Shown here: positions 19,309-29,165 of the stretch, in pieces | How the letters are laid out: each line of letters begins with the position of its first letter | How positions within the stretch are numbered: the stretch's first letter is position 1 | DNA from: Fundicoccus_A sp052115865 | GTDB lineage: Bacteria; Bacillota; Bacilli; Lactobacillales; Aerococcaceae | NCBI RefSeq assembly: GCF_052115865.1 | Contig: NZ_JBQKME010000002.1 | Coordinates: 62,001-126,000, forward strand | Direction: 5' to 3' | Length of the DNA: 64,000 nucleotides | Notes under the pieces: generated by a model | Database searches by the model: none | Seen by the model: only the letters and a program-made list of their open reading frames with translations | What the model was told of the DNA's origin: nothing | Translations under genes and position numbers: made by a program

Positions 19309-19932
19309 TTAGTCATTCAATAATGATGACGTTTCTTTTCTAGAAAGATATTTACTTCGTTTTGGAATAATGGTTTGAGCTTTTAAGCGCGCCATCAAAC
19401 ATAAGACAACAAAAGTTAAGGCAGCGATAATAACAGCAGATAACCAAAATCCACCATCTAAAACATTCAATTCACTTGCATAGCGGAATACCCATGGTAT
19501 CAGTACAAATCGAATGAAATAATAAGCCAGAACAGCCAGCGTTGTTCCTGTGACAATATTTAAATAGGTTGATGAATAACGACGGTTATTCAATGTTTTT
19601 TGTGTATACTTAGCAAAGAACCCTGCCACGCTCAAGCTAATATATGGCAATACTTGTCCTAAGATTAAAAACATGAATAAGCTTGCATGTTCAAAACCAT
19701 CGGTATACCAAATGATTAAGCCACTAATCAAGCCTTGAATGGCAGCTATTAAAACAGCTGCTACAGGACCTTGTCTAAAAGAAAACCAAATGATTGGGAT
19801 AATTCCCCATTCAAAGAACAACATCATCAATGATAGATGATAGCCTAAACTATAAGTTACAAACGTTAAAATTGTACTTAAAATAATAGCAATCATTGCA
19901 TCTATTATTAATTGACGACTTCTACGATTCAT
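19309..19932 (-). CDS. ThiT/YuaJ-like ECF transporter substrate-binding (S) component
   Basis: A 207-aa polytopic membrane protein with about six helices. The arrangement IPIIWFSFRQGPVAA, QVLPYISLSVAGFF and TLAVLAYYFIRF parallels the thiamine-specific S component ThiT. The substrate-binding Glu of ThiT (in its E-Y-L-V-AP segment) is Gln here and the following His-bearing helix has Arg, so the ligand may differ from thiamine. ECF transporters need EcfA/A'/T, which are not in the window. It follows the RNase J2 gene by 11 nt and no TPP riboswitch is seen. Confidence 0.68.
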   Translation of the reverse strand: MNRRSRQLIIDAMIAIILSTILTFVTYSLGYHLSLMMLFFEWGIIPIIWFSFRQGPVAAVLIAAIQGLISGLIIWYTDGFEHASLFMFLILGQVLPYISLSVAGFFAKYTQKTLNNRRYSSTYLNIVTGTTLAVLAYYFIRFVLIPWVFRYASELNVLDGGFWLSAVIIAALTFVVLCLMARLKAQTIIPKRSKYLSRKETSSLLND

Positions 19933-19943
19933 ATAGGCCCTCC

Positions 19944-21629
19944 TTATCTTTCTTCAGGTAACTGATAATTCGATGCTTCCATAATAATTGGCAAAACAAC
20001 TGGGCGACGTTTTGTCTCTTTAAATAAATACTTCCCAATTTTTTCCCTTAAATCACTCTTTAAATTACTCCAGTCAAAATCATCACTGGCTAAATGCTCT
20101 TCTAAAATATCAATCGTCATATCCGAGCAGCTTTCAATTAAGTCTAAGCTCGTTTTCATATAAACGAAACCACGTGAAGTGATTTGAGGACCAACTAAAA
20201 CACGGCCCAAACGGCGTGAAATCGTTGCAACGATAATAAAAATACCATCTTCACTTAAGATACGACGATCGCGTAAGACAACATTCCCAATATCGCCTAC
20301 ACCAATACCATCCACTAACACATCTCCTGCTTGAACTTGTTTCGTCATGGTCATCTTGCCATTTTGGTATTCAATCACATCTCCCAGGTCAGCAATAAAG
20401 ATATTTTCATTAGGAATACCAACTTCATTAGCTAATTTTCCATGCGCAGCTAGATTACGATATTCTCCATTAATAGGGATAACAAATTTAGGTTGCATAA
20501 ATTTCATGAGTAATTTCAAATCATTCGGAGTCGCATGTCCAGATGTTTTAAAATTATCAGTAATTTCTTTAACAGAACCACCTACACTGTATACGATATC
20601 TGTTGTACGGGCCACTAGCGTTTCCATAGCAACTGAAGGAGTAGATGTTATATAAACTAAATCACCATCTTGTATGGCTATTTTCGGATGACGTCCTTGG
20701 GCCATTTTCTGGATTGATTTTAAAGGTTCACCTGCACTACCTGTTTCTAAAATAATGATTTTATTATCTTCCGTTGCATCTAATTGATCTAATTTTCCTA
20801 AAATGCGACGACTAGGTAGTATGATTTTATCAAGTTTAATGGCTGTATCAACAATCTCATATAACTCTTCTCCAGCAATAAAAATCGTTCGACCGGATGC
20901 ATAAGCTGCATCAAAAACTTGTTGGATACGGGCAATATTACTTCCGATTGTTCCTACAATGACACGTCCTTGTGAATTACGGAATGTTTCTATAATTTCT
21001 TGGGTAATCTTTAAATCACTGACATTTTCAACTGGGCTTTCTGCTTCAGCTGAGTCTGCAAGTAAAGCAAGAACACCTGATTCACCAATATCTGTTAATT
21101 TTCCAAAATCCGTTTGATACAACTCAGAAGCACTCGGATCAAATTTAAAATCACCTGTATAAACAATTGAGCCTTCGTCTGTTTTCACAACAATCCCTAC
21201 TGAATCCGGAATAGTATGCGTTGTTCTAAAGAAAGAAATCGTTGCATCTTCAAATTCAATTTCTGTATTCTCATCTACTTTGAAGAAGTTTTCTAATCGA
21301 TCTTCTAAGCCTTGTGAACGTGCTGATATACTGGCTAATTCAATCGTTAACTCCGTACCAAATACAGGTACTTCAACTGTCGAAAGCAGGTAAGGCAATG
21401 CCCCAACAGAGTCAGCATGTCCATGTGTTAAGAAAATCCCAACAACACGATCGGCATTTTCTTCTAAATACGTAAAGTCTGGTATAACAACATCAATTCC
21501 TAGTAATTCATCTTCTGGGAATAGCAATCCACAATCTAAAACAAAGATTGATTGATTGACTTCCACTACATATAAGTTTTTTCCTTCCTCACGGATTCCA
21601 CCTAGAGGAATGATTTTTATATTACTCAT
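19944..21629 (-). CDS. rnjB: Ribonuclease J2 (degenerate metallo-beta-lactamase centre)
   Basis: RNase J proteins are endo/5'-exoribonucleases; J2 mainly scaffolds J1. With the start at 21629 (MSNIKIIPLGGIREEGKN, GAGGTGGAG upstream) the product is 561 aa with beta-lactamase, beta-CASP and C-terminal domains. The metal motif reads THGHADSVGA rather than HGHEDHIG, and the C-terminal motif reads IPINGEYR rather than IPVHGEYR, so two metal-binding His residues are replaced. This points to J2, not J1. Proximity to pnp and rpsO fits the Bacillus rnjB location. Confidence 0.88.
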   Translation of the reverse strand: MSNIKIIPLGGIREEGKNLYVVEVNQSIFVLDCGLLFPEDELLGIDVVIPDFTYLEENADRVVGIFLTHGHADSVGALPYLLSTVEVPVFGTELTIELASISARSQGLEDRLENFFKVDENTEIEFEDATISFFRTTHTIPDSVGIVVKTDEGSIVYTGDFKFDPSASELYQTDFGKLTDIGESGVLALLADSAEAESPVENVSDLKITQEIIETFRNSQGRVIVGTIGSNIARIQQVFDAAYASGRTIFIAGEELYEIVDTAIKLDKIILPSRRILGKLDQLDATEDNKIIILETGSAGEPLKSIQKMAQGRHPKIAIQDGDLVYITSTPSVAMETLVARTTDIVYSVGGSVKEITDNFKTSGHATPNDLKLLMKFMQPKFVIPINGEYRNLAAHGKLANEVGIPNENIFIADLGDVIEYQNGKMTMTKQVQAGDVLVDGIGVGDIGNVVLRDRRILSEDGIFIIVATISRRLGRVLVGPQITSRGFVYMKTSLDLIESCSDMTIDILEEHLASDDFDWSNLKSDLREKIGKYLFKETKRRPVVLPIIMEASNYQLPEER

Positions 21630-21814
21630 TCTCCACCTCATAACTATATATACTTTCTTTTTATTCTTACTGTTATTTTTTCAGCTTCAATCAAGCTTAT
21701 TATAGCATAGATTAACTTGAATAAAAAAACCAAAAAGCTATCCTTCCTCACTTAAACGCTCTAATTTCATGAGTCATCATCAGGAGTAAGAATAGCTTTT
21801 ATTTTTTTCGTTAA

Positions 21815-23914
21815 CTAATCACGTTCTAACAATACTTTACGCGATAAGTTAATTCGGCCTTTATCATCTATTTCAGTTACTTTAACTTTAACTGTATCAC
21901 CTAATTTTAGTACATCTTCAACTTTATTCACACGATGGTGTTCTAATTCTGAAATATGTACCAATCCATCTTTACCAGGTAAAACTTCAACAAAGGCGCC
22001 GAATTTTTCAATTCGTTTAACTGTTCCTTTGTATATTTCTCCCACTTCAACTTCTTTGACTAATACTTCAATCATTGATCTGGCTTTATCAATCATTTCT
22101 TGATTGCTAGAAGCAATACTAATAATACCACTTTGATCGATATCGATTTTCACACCTGTTGCATCAATAATCGAATTAATAGTTTCTCCACCTCGACCAA
22201 TCACAACTTTAATCTTATCTGGATTAATCGTCATCAAGTCAATTTTCGGAGCATAAGGGCTCAATGTTGTACGAGGTTCTGCTAATGTCGAGATTAGTTC
22301 ATCAAGAATTTCTAAGCGCGCTTTTTGAGCTTGTTCTAGAGCTTCCTCTAAGATTGCTTTTGTAATACCTTGAATCTTAATATCCATTTGTAAAGCAGTT
22401 ATACCTTTAGCTGTACCAGCTACCTTAAAGTCCATATCACCTAAGTGGTCTTCTAAACCTTGAATGTCAGTTAAAACAGTGTAGTCTTCACCTTCCATAA
22501 CCAACCCCATAGCAATCCCTGCCACTGGTGCTGTTATTGGAACACCCGCGTCCATTAATGCTAATGTTCCTGCACAAATACTAGCTTGGGAAGAAGAACC
22601 ATTTGACTCTAATACTTCTGAAACTAAACGAATGGTATAAGGGAACTCGTCAACACTTGGTATCACTTGTTTTAATGCACGTTCACCTAAAGCACCGTGA
22701 CCAATTTCACGACGACCAGGGCTACCCGTACGTCCTGTTTCACCCACAGAGAATTGAGGGAAATTATAGTGATGAATGAATCGCTTGCCTTCTTCAATTC
22801 CTAAGCCATCAATGACTTGATGTTCGCCTAAAGGCGCCAAGGTTGCGGCAGTTAAAACTTGAGTTTGTCCGCGAGTAAATAAACCTGAACCATGAACACG
22901 TGGTAAAAGTGCTACTGATGAAGACAATGAACGGATTTCATCAATTTTACGTCCGTCAGGTCTTACACGTTCTTTTGTGATTAAGCGACGAACTTCATCT
23001 TTTTCTAAGTCATGTAAAGCTGTATTCACGTCTTTTAAGATATCTGCAATATTTGATTCTAATAAATATTTTTCTTCAAAATATGCTTTCGCATTTTCCA
23101 TTACTTTATTAACTGCATCTTCGCGAGCTAATTTTTCTTGTGTTTGAATCGCTTGAACCATTGGTTCTTTAAATAATGCTACAACTTGTTCATTGATATC
23201 TGGATCAATTTCTGCTAATACAAATTCAAATTTCTCTTTCCCAATCTCAGCTACAATTTCACTTTGGAATTGATTAAGTTCTTTGATTGCTTCATGACCG
23301 AACATTAAAGCTTCAAGCATATCGGCTTCAGAAACCTCCATGGCACTACTTTCAACCATATTAATAGCCGTTGAAGTACCTGCAACAGTTAACTGAATAT
23401 CACTGGCTTCTGTTTGTTCAACATTGGGATTAATAATGAATTCACCATTCACACGTCCTACGTTAACTCCTGCAATCGGACCATCGAAGGGAATGTCAGA
23501 AATAGCTAATGATAAAGAAGAACCTAACATAGCAGCCATTTCTGGTGAATGGTCTTGATCAACTGATAAAACCGTATTGGTTACTTGTATTTCATTACGT
23601 ACTCCTTCTGGGAACATTGGACGTAATGGACGATCAATTAGACGGCTTGTTAAAGTGGCTGTTTCTGAAGGACGACCTTCACGTTTAATAAATCCACCCG
23701 GTACTTTCCCAACAGCATACATTTTTTCGATATAATTAACGGTTAATGGGAAGAAATCACCCATACTTGGTCTTTTCGAAGCTACTGAAGCTGATAATAC
23801 AACCGTATCACCATAACGTACAAGGACAGCACCATTAGCTTGCTTGGCTAATTCACCGATTTCGACACTAAGCGGGCGCCCACCAACTGTTGTATGGTAA
23901 ACTTTTTTTTCCAT
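21815..23914 (-). CDS. pnp: Polyribonucleotide nucleotidyltransferase (PNPase)
   Basis: A phosphorolytic 3'-5' exoribonuclease. The 699-aa protein has two RNase PH-like cores separated by an alpha-helical linker, then KH (VVIGRGGETINSIIDATG) and S1 (GEIYKGTVKRIEKFGAFVEV) RNA-binding domains, with VLTDIQGLEDHLGDMDFKVAGT in the catalytic second core. The start at 23914 follows GAGGAG; an upstream in-frame ATG adds non-family residues. It lies 163 nt behind rpsO, the universal rpsO-pnp order. Confidence 0.97.
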   Translation of the reverse strand: MEKKVYHTTVGGRPLSVEIGELAKQANGAVLVRYGDTVVLSASVASKRPSMGDFFPLTVNYIEKMYAVGKVPGGFIKREGRPSETATLTSRLIDRPLRPMFPEGVRNEIQVTNTVLSVDQDHSPEMAAMLGSSLSLAISDIPFDGPIAGVNVGRVNGEFIINPNVEQTEASDIQLTVAGTSTAINMVESSAMEVSEADMLEALMFGHEAIKELNQFQSEIVAEIGKEKFEFVLAEIDPDINEQVVALFKEPMVQAIQTQEKLAREDAVNKVMENAKAYFEEKYLLESNIADILKDVNTALHDLEKDEVRRLITKERVRPDGRKIDEIRSLSSSVALLPRVHGSGLFTRGQTQVLTAATLAPLGEHQVIDGLGIEEGKRFIHHYNFPQFSVGETGRTGSPGRREIGHGALGERALKQVIPSVDEFPYTIRLVSEVLESNGSSSQASICAGTLALMDAGVPITAPVAGIAMGLVMEGEDYTVLTDIQGLEDHLGDMDFKVAGTAKGITALQMDIKIQGITKAILEEALEQAQKARLEILDELISTLAEPRTTLSPYAPKIDLMTINPDKIKVVIGRGGETINSIIDATGVKIDIDQSGIISIASSNQEMIDKARSMIEVLVKEVEVGEIYKGTVKRIEKFGAFVEVLPGKDGLVHISELEHHRVNKVEDVLKLGDTVKVKVTEIDDKGRINLSRKVLLERD

Positions 23915-24041
23915 TTTTATACTCCTCTTTTCTTTCGGAGGACTACTAAACAAGTATCAATCTACTTCATTTAAATACACTCATAGTTGTATAGTAGTTG
24001 CGACTCCGAATTTCTTTATCTGTATTTATTTACTTCATATG

Positions 24042-24066
24042 AAAAAAGGATGGCGTTGGCCATCCT
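24042..24066 (-). terminator. Terminator/attenuator between rpsO and pnp
   Basis: AGGATGGC (24047-24054) and GCCATCCT (24059-24066) form a perfect 8-bp stem with a GTTG loop. The A-run at 24042-24047 gives the U-tract on the minus transcript. Confidence 0.85.
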
Positions 24067-24077
24067 GTTCATTGGAA

Positions 24078-24347
24078 TTAACGACGTAATCCTAATTTTT
24101 GAATAAGTACACGATAACGTTGTACATCTTTTTTACGTAAGTAAGCTAAAAGATTACGACGGTGTCCGACTTTTTTCATTAGTCCACGGTAAGAGTGGAA
24201 ATCTTTTTTATGAATTTCGCGGTGCTCATTTAGTAAGTTGATTTCAGCCGTAAGTACAGCAATTTGTACTTCTGGTGAACCAGTATCTCCTTCATGAGTT
24301 GCATATTCACGAATGATTTCATTCTTTTGTGTTTTTGTTAATGCCAT
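24078..24347 (-). CDS. rpsO: 30S ribosomal protein uS15
   Basis: The 89-aa protein starts MALTKTQKNEIIREYATHEG and has the uS15 signature DFHSYRGLMKKVGHRRNLL. AGAGGTG precedes the ATG at 24347; an upstream extension to 24452 is not family-like. uS15 binds 16S helices 20-22. The leader before it could contain an S15 autoregulatory element, but I cannot fold one convincingly by eye. Confidence 0.97.
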   Translation of the reverse strand: MALTKTQKNEIIREYATHEGDTGSPEVQIAVLTAEINLLNEHREIHKKDFHSYRGLMKKVGHRRNLLAYLRKKDVQRYRVLIQKLGLRR

Positions 24348-24492
24348 CTCATTCACCTCTTTCTTAATAAGCCTCATACCAAGTAAAACGTTGGTGACTC
24401 GTTTAACTGAGCATGGGTAAGGTAACCAAACATCGGAATAAATCAGCAACATTTGACCACGCTAGTACAATTTACACTAAATAGATAAAAAA

Positions 24493-24540
24493 CGCAATAG
24501 TTTTACATTATTTTTCTAATTTTTAGCTATGTATATTGCG
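24493..24540 (-). terminator. Terminator behind the acyltransferase gene
   Basis: CGCAATA/TATTGCG arms bracket an AT-rich loop. The A-run at 24486-24492 becomes a U-run on the minus strand, so the stem likely ends the uvrB-acyltransferase transcript before the rpsO promoter. Confidence 0.6.
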
Positions 24541-24551
24541 ACTACTAAGCC

Positions 24552-26594
24552 TTATTCTTCAAAATATTTATACAATTCCCTAGCAACTAAAATGGCAAAC
24601 TGATCGCGACCTTCTTCACTATGATGAATATCGTCTAAGGTATACCATTCTGGATGCCCTTGTTGGTAACTATGCCAGTCAATTTCATGAACATTATCAT
24701 ACCTAGAGCTAAAATCAGCAATAATTTTATTCACTTCTTCAATATGTTGAACAGCGGAGTTTGTGTTAACGAAAAATAATTCACGGTCACCAGCTGCTTC
24801 AATTAAATCAATCATGGCCTCATCTGTCAGGGATGCATTGGTCCCTAAATTAATCACCATTGTATCATTCACAACCCCCTGATCAATTAAATCGACTAAA
24901 ATTGGGGTCGCATCATATATTTGTAAACTGCCATAACCATATTCATTGCTCGACTGGAACAAGTCTAAAGCGTAGGGAGCACTAATATAAATCAATGAAT
25001 CACCAAAAAAGGTCACAGGTATTTCAGCTGCAAAAAGCATCTCTCGCGTAGATAAGAATCGTGAATAAAATGGATTCGCTTCTTCGATAGAGCTAATAAT
25101 GGCACGTTGTTCATCAATTTGATCATTAAGTGCCGCTTCGTTTCTTGTAATCTCGATTGCTTGACGTTGTAATTCGACTAAACGATCAGTCGTCTCAAAT
25201 TCATTAACGAAATATGTACCGAATGTATCATCCATTAAAATAATTTTTTCTTCCGGTGCTTTTAATTCTTTTTCAATCGGTAAAATCGTATCTTGAACGT
25301 TGGTCATTCGCTGGCGCATACGGTATTCTAAGTCAAATTGAGCTAAAGGAATATAATCATTCGCTATAAAAATCATGACAAATACAAAAACACCTATAAA
25401 GCCTAACGCAATAATACTTCTCAATAAATATAAAGGTTTAAAGTGACGAAATGAAATAGCAGCTTTCAAATTATTCCAATTTGTTTTAAAGTTCAAATCA
25501 TGACCAAATGCAATAGCGAATCGTGGTTGTTCAATCAGTTGATAAAATAATTCTCCAATAACAAATATCGTCACAATTGATGCAATTTGTAAATATACCA
25601 ATGGATATGTACGTGTAAAGCTCATAAAGAACACAATTACTGGATAATACCATAGGTAGAAAGAGTAGGATCGTTGCCCTATCATTACTAATATCGGATT
25701 AGCTAGGAGCCAAGAAACAACTGGTTCTTTAATTGTCAAACTAAATACTAACAGAAAATTAGCAACGGTATATAAAGGCATCCAAAAATAATAAGTCATC
25801 GGATTTTGGTCATTGACCATAAATAACAAAGCAAGAGAAATCAAAAAACTACTGATTGAAATAAAACGAAAAACAAGTTGCCGATATTTAAAATGCCCTA
25901 TTGCATTTAAAATAATCGGAATGAAGTATACGGCCCCAACTCCCATGGCAAAGGCAGAATACCTTGTACTTAAGCCATAATATACATCTGTAGGGTCTTC
26001 ACCAGGTACATACCTTAATATAATAAAGGCATGGCTAACTAGTACCACTATCGACCATAAAATTCCCTTAAAAGGAATAGATACTTTTAAGCGTTTCGTC
26101 AGTAATACAATAAATATCGTCACAAAGAAAAATTGAATATATAGAGAGTTATACCACAAATGCGTAAAAGGTGAGGCATCAGTCATTTGGACAAAATAGG
26201 ATCTATCTGCATTAATTTGGAAGAAATTATTAGCAAAAAACAAACTACTTAATATCTCAGTCCTCATGTAAGTTATTTCCTTTGGATTAAATATCAATAA
26301 TCCTAGGACAATGAATAAAATCATCCACAGCAATGGAATGAATAAGCGACTGACAGTTTGTTTAAGATAACGCCATACACTTTTCCAATAAATTTTATTA
26401 TCTTGCAGCTCAATTGATTCGAGCTTTCTACCAACAAAAAAGCCAGCTAAAATAAAAAATGTATTAACCATTAGAAAACCACCTGGTAAAAATTGTGGAA
26501 ATAAATGGTAAATAATAACGGCTATAATACTGACTCCCTTTAAGGCATCAAAACTAAATATCCGATTTTTTGACAACCTTATCCCTCTTTTCAT
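24552..26594 (-). CDS. OatA-like acyltransferase (AT3 membrane domain plus SGNH domain)
   Basis: Predicted to O-acetylate a cell-surface glycan such as peptidoglycan MurNAc (OatA, lysozyme resistance) or teichoic acid. The 680-aa protein has an N-terminal acyltransferase-3 domain of about ten membrane helices (residues 10-400, FDALKGVSIIAVIIYHLFPQ) and an extracellular SGNH hydrolase domain with FFGDSLIY (Ser), NLGTNA (Asn) and a C-terminal DDIHHSEEG (Asp/His) triad. It lies 12 nt behind uvrB. The acceptor is inferred from family, not seen. Confidence 0.85.
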   Translation of the reverse strand: MKRGIRLSKNRIFSFDALKGVSIIAVIIYHLFPQFLPGGFLMVNTFFILAGFFVGRKLESIELQDNKIYWKSVWRYLKQTVSRLFIPLLWMILFIVLGLLIFNPKEITYMRTEILSSLFFANNFFQINADRSYFVQMTDASPFTHLWYNSLYIQFFFVTIFIVLLTKRLKVSIPFKGILWSIVVLVSHAFIILRYVPGEDPTDVYYGLSTRYSAFAMGVGAVYFIPIILNAIGHFKYRQLVFRFISISSFLISLALLFMVNDQNPMTYYFWMPLYTVANFLLVFSLTIKEPVVSWLLANPILVMIGQRSYSFYLWYYPVIVFFMSFTRTYPLVYLQIASIVTIFVIGELFYQLIEQPRFAIAFGHDLNFKTNWNNLKAAISFRHFKPLYLLRSIIALGFIGVFVFVMIFIANDYIPLAQFDLEYRMRQRMTNVQDTILPIEKELKAPEEKIILMDDTFGTYFVNEFETTDRLVELQRQAIEITRNEAALNDQIDEQRAIISSIEEANPFYSRFLSTREMLFAAEIPVTFFGDSLIYISAPYALDLFQSSNEYGYGSLQIYDATPILVDLIDQGVVNDTMVINLGTNASLTDEAMIDLIEAAGDRELFFVNTNSAVQHIEEVNKIIADFSSRYDNVHEIDWHSYQQGHPEWYTLDDIHHSEEGRDQFAILVARELYKYFEE

Positions 26595-26606
26595 TTTACA
26601 AAGATT

Positions 26607-28598
26607 TTATTTTTTAAAATACGTTGCTTTTAACTCCATTATAATATCACGAATGTCGGCCGCAGCTTCAAAGTTCATATCTTTAGCATATTGCTTCATT
26701 TCCATCGTTAAGCGCTCAAGTTCTTCTTCCCGTTGCAAGCGTGATAACTGTTTAAACTGAACAAGGATATTTTCTTGTTTCTCATCACTTTCAACTTCCG
26801 TTGTAATTCGAATTAAATTACGAACTTCTTTCTTGATTGTTTTAGGTGTAATACCATGCTCCGCATTATAGGCTTCTTGAATTTCACGACGACGATTCGT
26901 TTCAGAAATTGCTCTTTCCATTGAATTTGTCATATTATCAGCATACATAATAACTTTCCCATTTTCATTACGTGCTGCCCGTCCAATTGTCTGAACCAGT
27001 GATCGTTCACTTCTTAAGAATCCTTCTTTATCAGCATCTAAAATAGCTACTAAGGATACTTCAGGCACATCCAATCCTTCACGTAATAAGTTGATTCCGA
27101 CCAAAACATCAAATACCCCTAAACGTAATTCCCGGATAATTTCTGTTCGCTCTAAAGTTTTAATATCACTATGTAAATATTTTACTTTTATATCGAGTTC
27201 TTTAAAGTAGTCTGTTAAGTCTTCAGACATTTTTTTTGTCAATGTCGTAATAAATACTCTTTCATCGCGCTCAGCACGGATATTTATTTCATTGACTAGA
27301 TCATCAATTTGACCTTTAATTGGGCGGACTTCAATAATTGGATCAAGTAAACCAGTTGGACGAATGATTTGTTCGACATATTCACCATTTGTATGTTCTA
27401 ATTCATATGGCCCAGGTGTAGCTGAAATATATAAAATTTGGTTAACATGACCTTCAAATTCTTCTAAAGTAAGCGGGCGATTGTCAATGGCACTTGGTAA
27501 ACGGAAGCCATAGTCGACTAATTGTTGTTTACGGGCACGGTCACCATTGTACATTCCGCGAATTTGTGACATTGTAATATGCGACTCATCAATGACGATT
27601 AAATAGTCATCAGGAAAGAAGTCCAATAAGGTATAAGGAGCTTGTCCGGGTGCTCGACCATCCATATGTCTAGAATAGTTCTCAATCCCGTTACAATAGC
27701 CCATCTCTAACAACATTTCAATATCGTAGTTGGTTCGTTGTTCTAAGCGTTGTGCTTCAAGTAGTTTGTTCTCATTACGCAGTTCTACCAATCTTTCTTC
27801 TAATTCCGCTCGAATAGATTCTACTGCAGATGTAATTTGCTCATTGTTGGCGACAAAGTGGGTAGCAGGATAGATTGGATAATGGGCGACTTCACTTTTA
27901 ATTTCGCCAGTTAAAACATCCACTTCACGAATTCGTTCAATTTCATCACCGAAAAACTCAACGCGGATTACTTCTTTATCACGCGAAGCTAAGAATATTT
28001 CAATAACATCACCACGTACTCGGAAAGTTCCCCGTTGAAAGTCGATATCATTACGGACATATTGCATCTCAACTAAACGTGCTAAAACAGCTTCGCGACT
28101 GATTTCTTGGCCTGCTCTTAGTGACAAGACATGCTCACGGTAATTTTCAGGGTCAACCAATCCATAAATACAAGATACGGAAGCGACAACGATGACATCT
28201 CTGCGTTCGATTAAGGCAGAAGATGCCGAGTGACGTAATTTATCAATCTCATCATTGACACTGGATTCTTTTTCAATATATGTATCCGATGCAGGAACAT
28301 AGGCTTCAGGTTGATAATAATCATAGTATGAAACAAAATATTCAACTGAATTTTCAGGGAAAAACTCTAACAACTCACTATAAAGTTGCCCTGCCAAAGT
28401 TTTATTATGAGCTAATACAAGGGTTGGCTTTTGAACTTCCTGAATCACATTAGCAACAGTATATGTTTTACCCGTACCAGTAGCACCTAATAATACTTGT
28501 TCTTTTTTGTTTTGTTTAATCCCCTCAACTAACTCTTTAATAGCCGTGGGTTGATCACCACTTGGTTGATAGGGAGATACGAGTTTAAATTCTACCAT
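26607..28598 (-). CDS. uvrB: Excinuclease ABC subunit B
   Basis: The damage-verifying helicase-like subunit of nucleotide excision repair. The 663-aa product contains LLGATGTGKTYTVANVI (Walker A), the beta-hairpin region YYDYYQPEAYVP, DESH, SATPGPYE, and a C-terminal UvrC-binding UVR motif. AAGGAAG precedes the ATG. uvrA, which usually follows, is absent; the acyltransferase gene takes its place. No LexA box of the CGAAC-N4-GTTCG type is found upstream. Confidence 0.97.
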   Translation of the reverse strand: MVEFKLVSPYQPSGDQPTAIKELVEGIKQNKKEQVLLGATGTGKTYTVANVIQEVQKPTLVLAHNKTLAGQLYSELLEFFPENSVEYFVSYYDYYQPEAYVPASDTYIEKESSVNDEIDKLRHSASSALIERRDVIVVASVSCIYGLVDPENYREHVLSLRAGQEISREAVLARLVEMQYVRNDIDFQRGTFRVRGDVIEIFLASRDKEVIRVEFFGDEIERIREVDVLTGEIKSEVAHYPIYPATHFVANNEQITSAVESIRAELEERLVELRNENKLLEAQRLEQRTNYDIEMLLEMGYCNGIENYSRHMDGRAPGQAPYTLLDFFPDDYLIVIDESHITMSQIRGMYNGDRARKQQLVDYGFRLPSAIDNRPLTLEEFEGHVNQILYISATPGPYELEHTNGEYVEQIIRPTGLLDPIIEVRPIKGQIDDLVNEINIRAERDERVFITTLTKKMSEDLTDYFKELDIKVKYLHSDIKTLERTEIIRELRLGVFDVLVGINLLREGLDVPEVSLVAILDADKEGFLRSERSLVQTIGRAARNENGKVIMYADNMTNSMERAISETNRRREIQEAYNAEHGITPKTIKKEVRNLIRITTEVESDEKQENILVQFKQLSRLQREEELERLTMEMKQYAKDMNFEAAADIRDIIMELKATYFKK

Positions 28599-28622
28599 AA
28601 AAAAACTTCCTTTCTAATTAGC

Positions 28623-28665
28623 AATTTCTAGTATACTATTTTTTAAAAGTATACTCTAGAAATTA
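28623..28665 (-). promoter_or_regulatory. Inverted/direct repeat in the uvrB promoter
   Basis: Two copies of the 8-bp palindrome AGTATACT lie 18 bp apart, centre to centre, within a larger imperfect inverted repeat (TTTCTAG ... CTAGAAA) directly upstream of uvrB. One copy can serve as a -10 (TATACT). It could be an operator or just the promoter within a hairpin. Confidence 0.4.
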
Positions 28666-28768
28666 TGAATAATTTTAAATTTTACGTGAAGTTATTGATA
28701 GTTCAGTAAAATAAATCACATTTTTAATTTTCCTTTCATGAATCTTTATCAAAAAAAGCATTTTTTTA

Positions 28769-28798
28769 TTGCATAATTACACTCGCTTCATGTATAAT
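28769..28798 (+). promoter_or_regulatory. rpsT promoter
   Basis: TTGCAT (28769-28774), an 18-nt spacer and TATAAT (28793-28798) precede rpsT by about 64 nt. The leader contains a small TTAAG...CTTAA hairpin of unknown purpose. Confidence 0.75.
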
Positions 28799-28861
28799 AT
28801 TTAATGTTGATTAAGTTGGCTTGGCTAGCTTAACAAAATGATAAGAAAGAGGTGACGCCAC

Positions 28862-29125
28862 ATGGCTAATAATCCATCAGCGATTAAACGTATCCGTCAA
28901 ACAGCAACTAAAACTGAACATAACCGTAACCGTGTTTCACAAATGCGTACGTCAATTAAAAACTACCGTAAAGCCGTAGAAACTGGTGAAGGTGATTTAA
29001 ACGAACTTTTACGCGCTGCAATTTCTGAAATTGACATGACTGCTGCAAAAGGCTTAATTCACAGAAATAAAGCTAACCGTGATAAAGCTCGTTTAACTAA
29101 ATTAATGAATACAAAAGAAGCATAA
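28862..29125 (+). CDS. rpsT: 30S ribosomal protein bS20
   Basis: The 87-aa lysine/arginine-rich protein begins MANNPSAIKRIRQT and ends TKEA, with the bS20 core AAKGLIHRNKANRDKARLTK. It binds 16S rRNA early in assembly. A GAGGTG site precedes the ATG. It is a monocistronic unit convergent with holA. Confidence 0.96.
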   Translation: MANNPSAIKRIRQTATKTEHNRNRVSQMRTSIKNYRKAVETGEGDLNELLRAAISEIDMTAAKGLIHRNKANRDKARLTKLMNTKEA

Positions 29126-29133
29126 TATTTGAA

Positions 29134-29165
29134 AAAGACGATGACTAAAGCATCGTCTTTTTTTT
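29134..29165. terminator. Terminator rpsT / holA
   Basis: AAAGACGATG (29134-29143) and CATCGTCTTT (29151-29160) pair perfectly and a T-run follows on the plus strand. The holA stop codon overlaps the T-run. Confidence 0.88.

Noticed and set aside
28599..28680. LexA box for uvrB
   Set aside because: The palindromes read AGTATACT, not CGAAC-N4-GTTCG, so SOS control cannot be claimed here.
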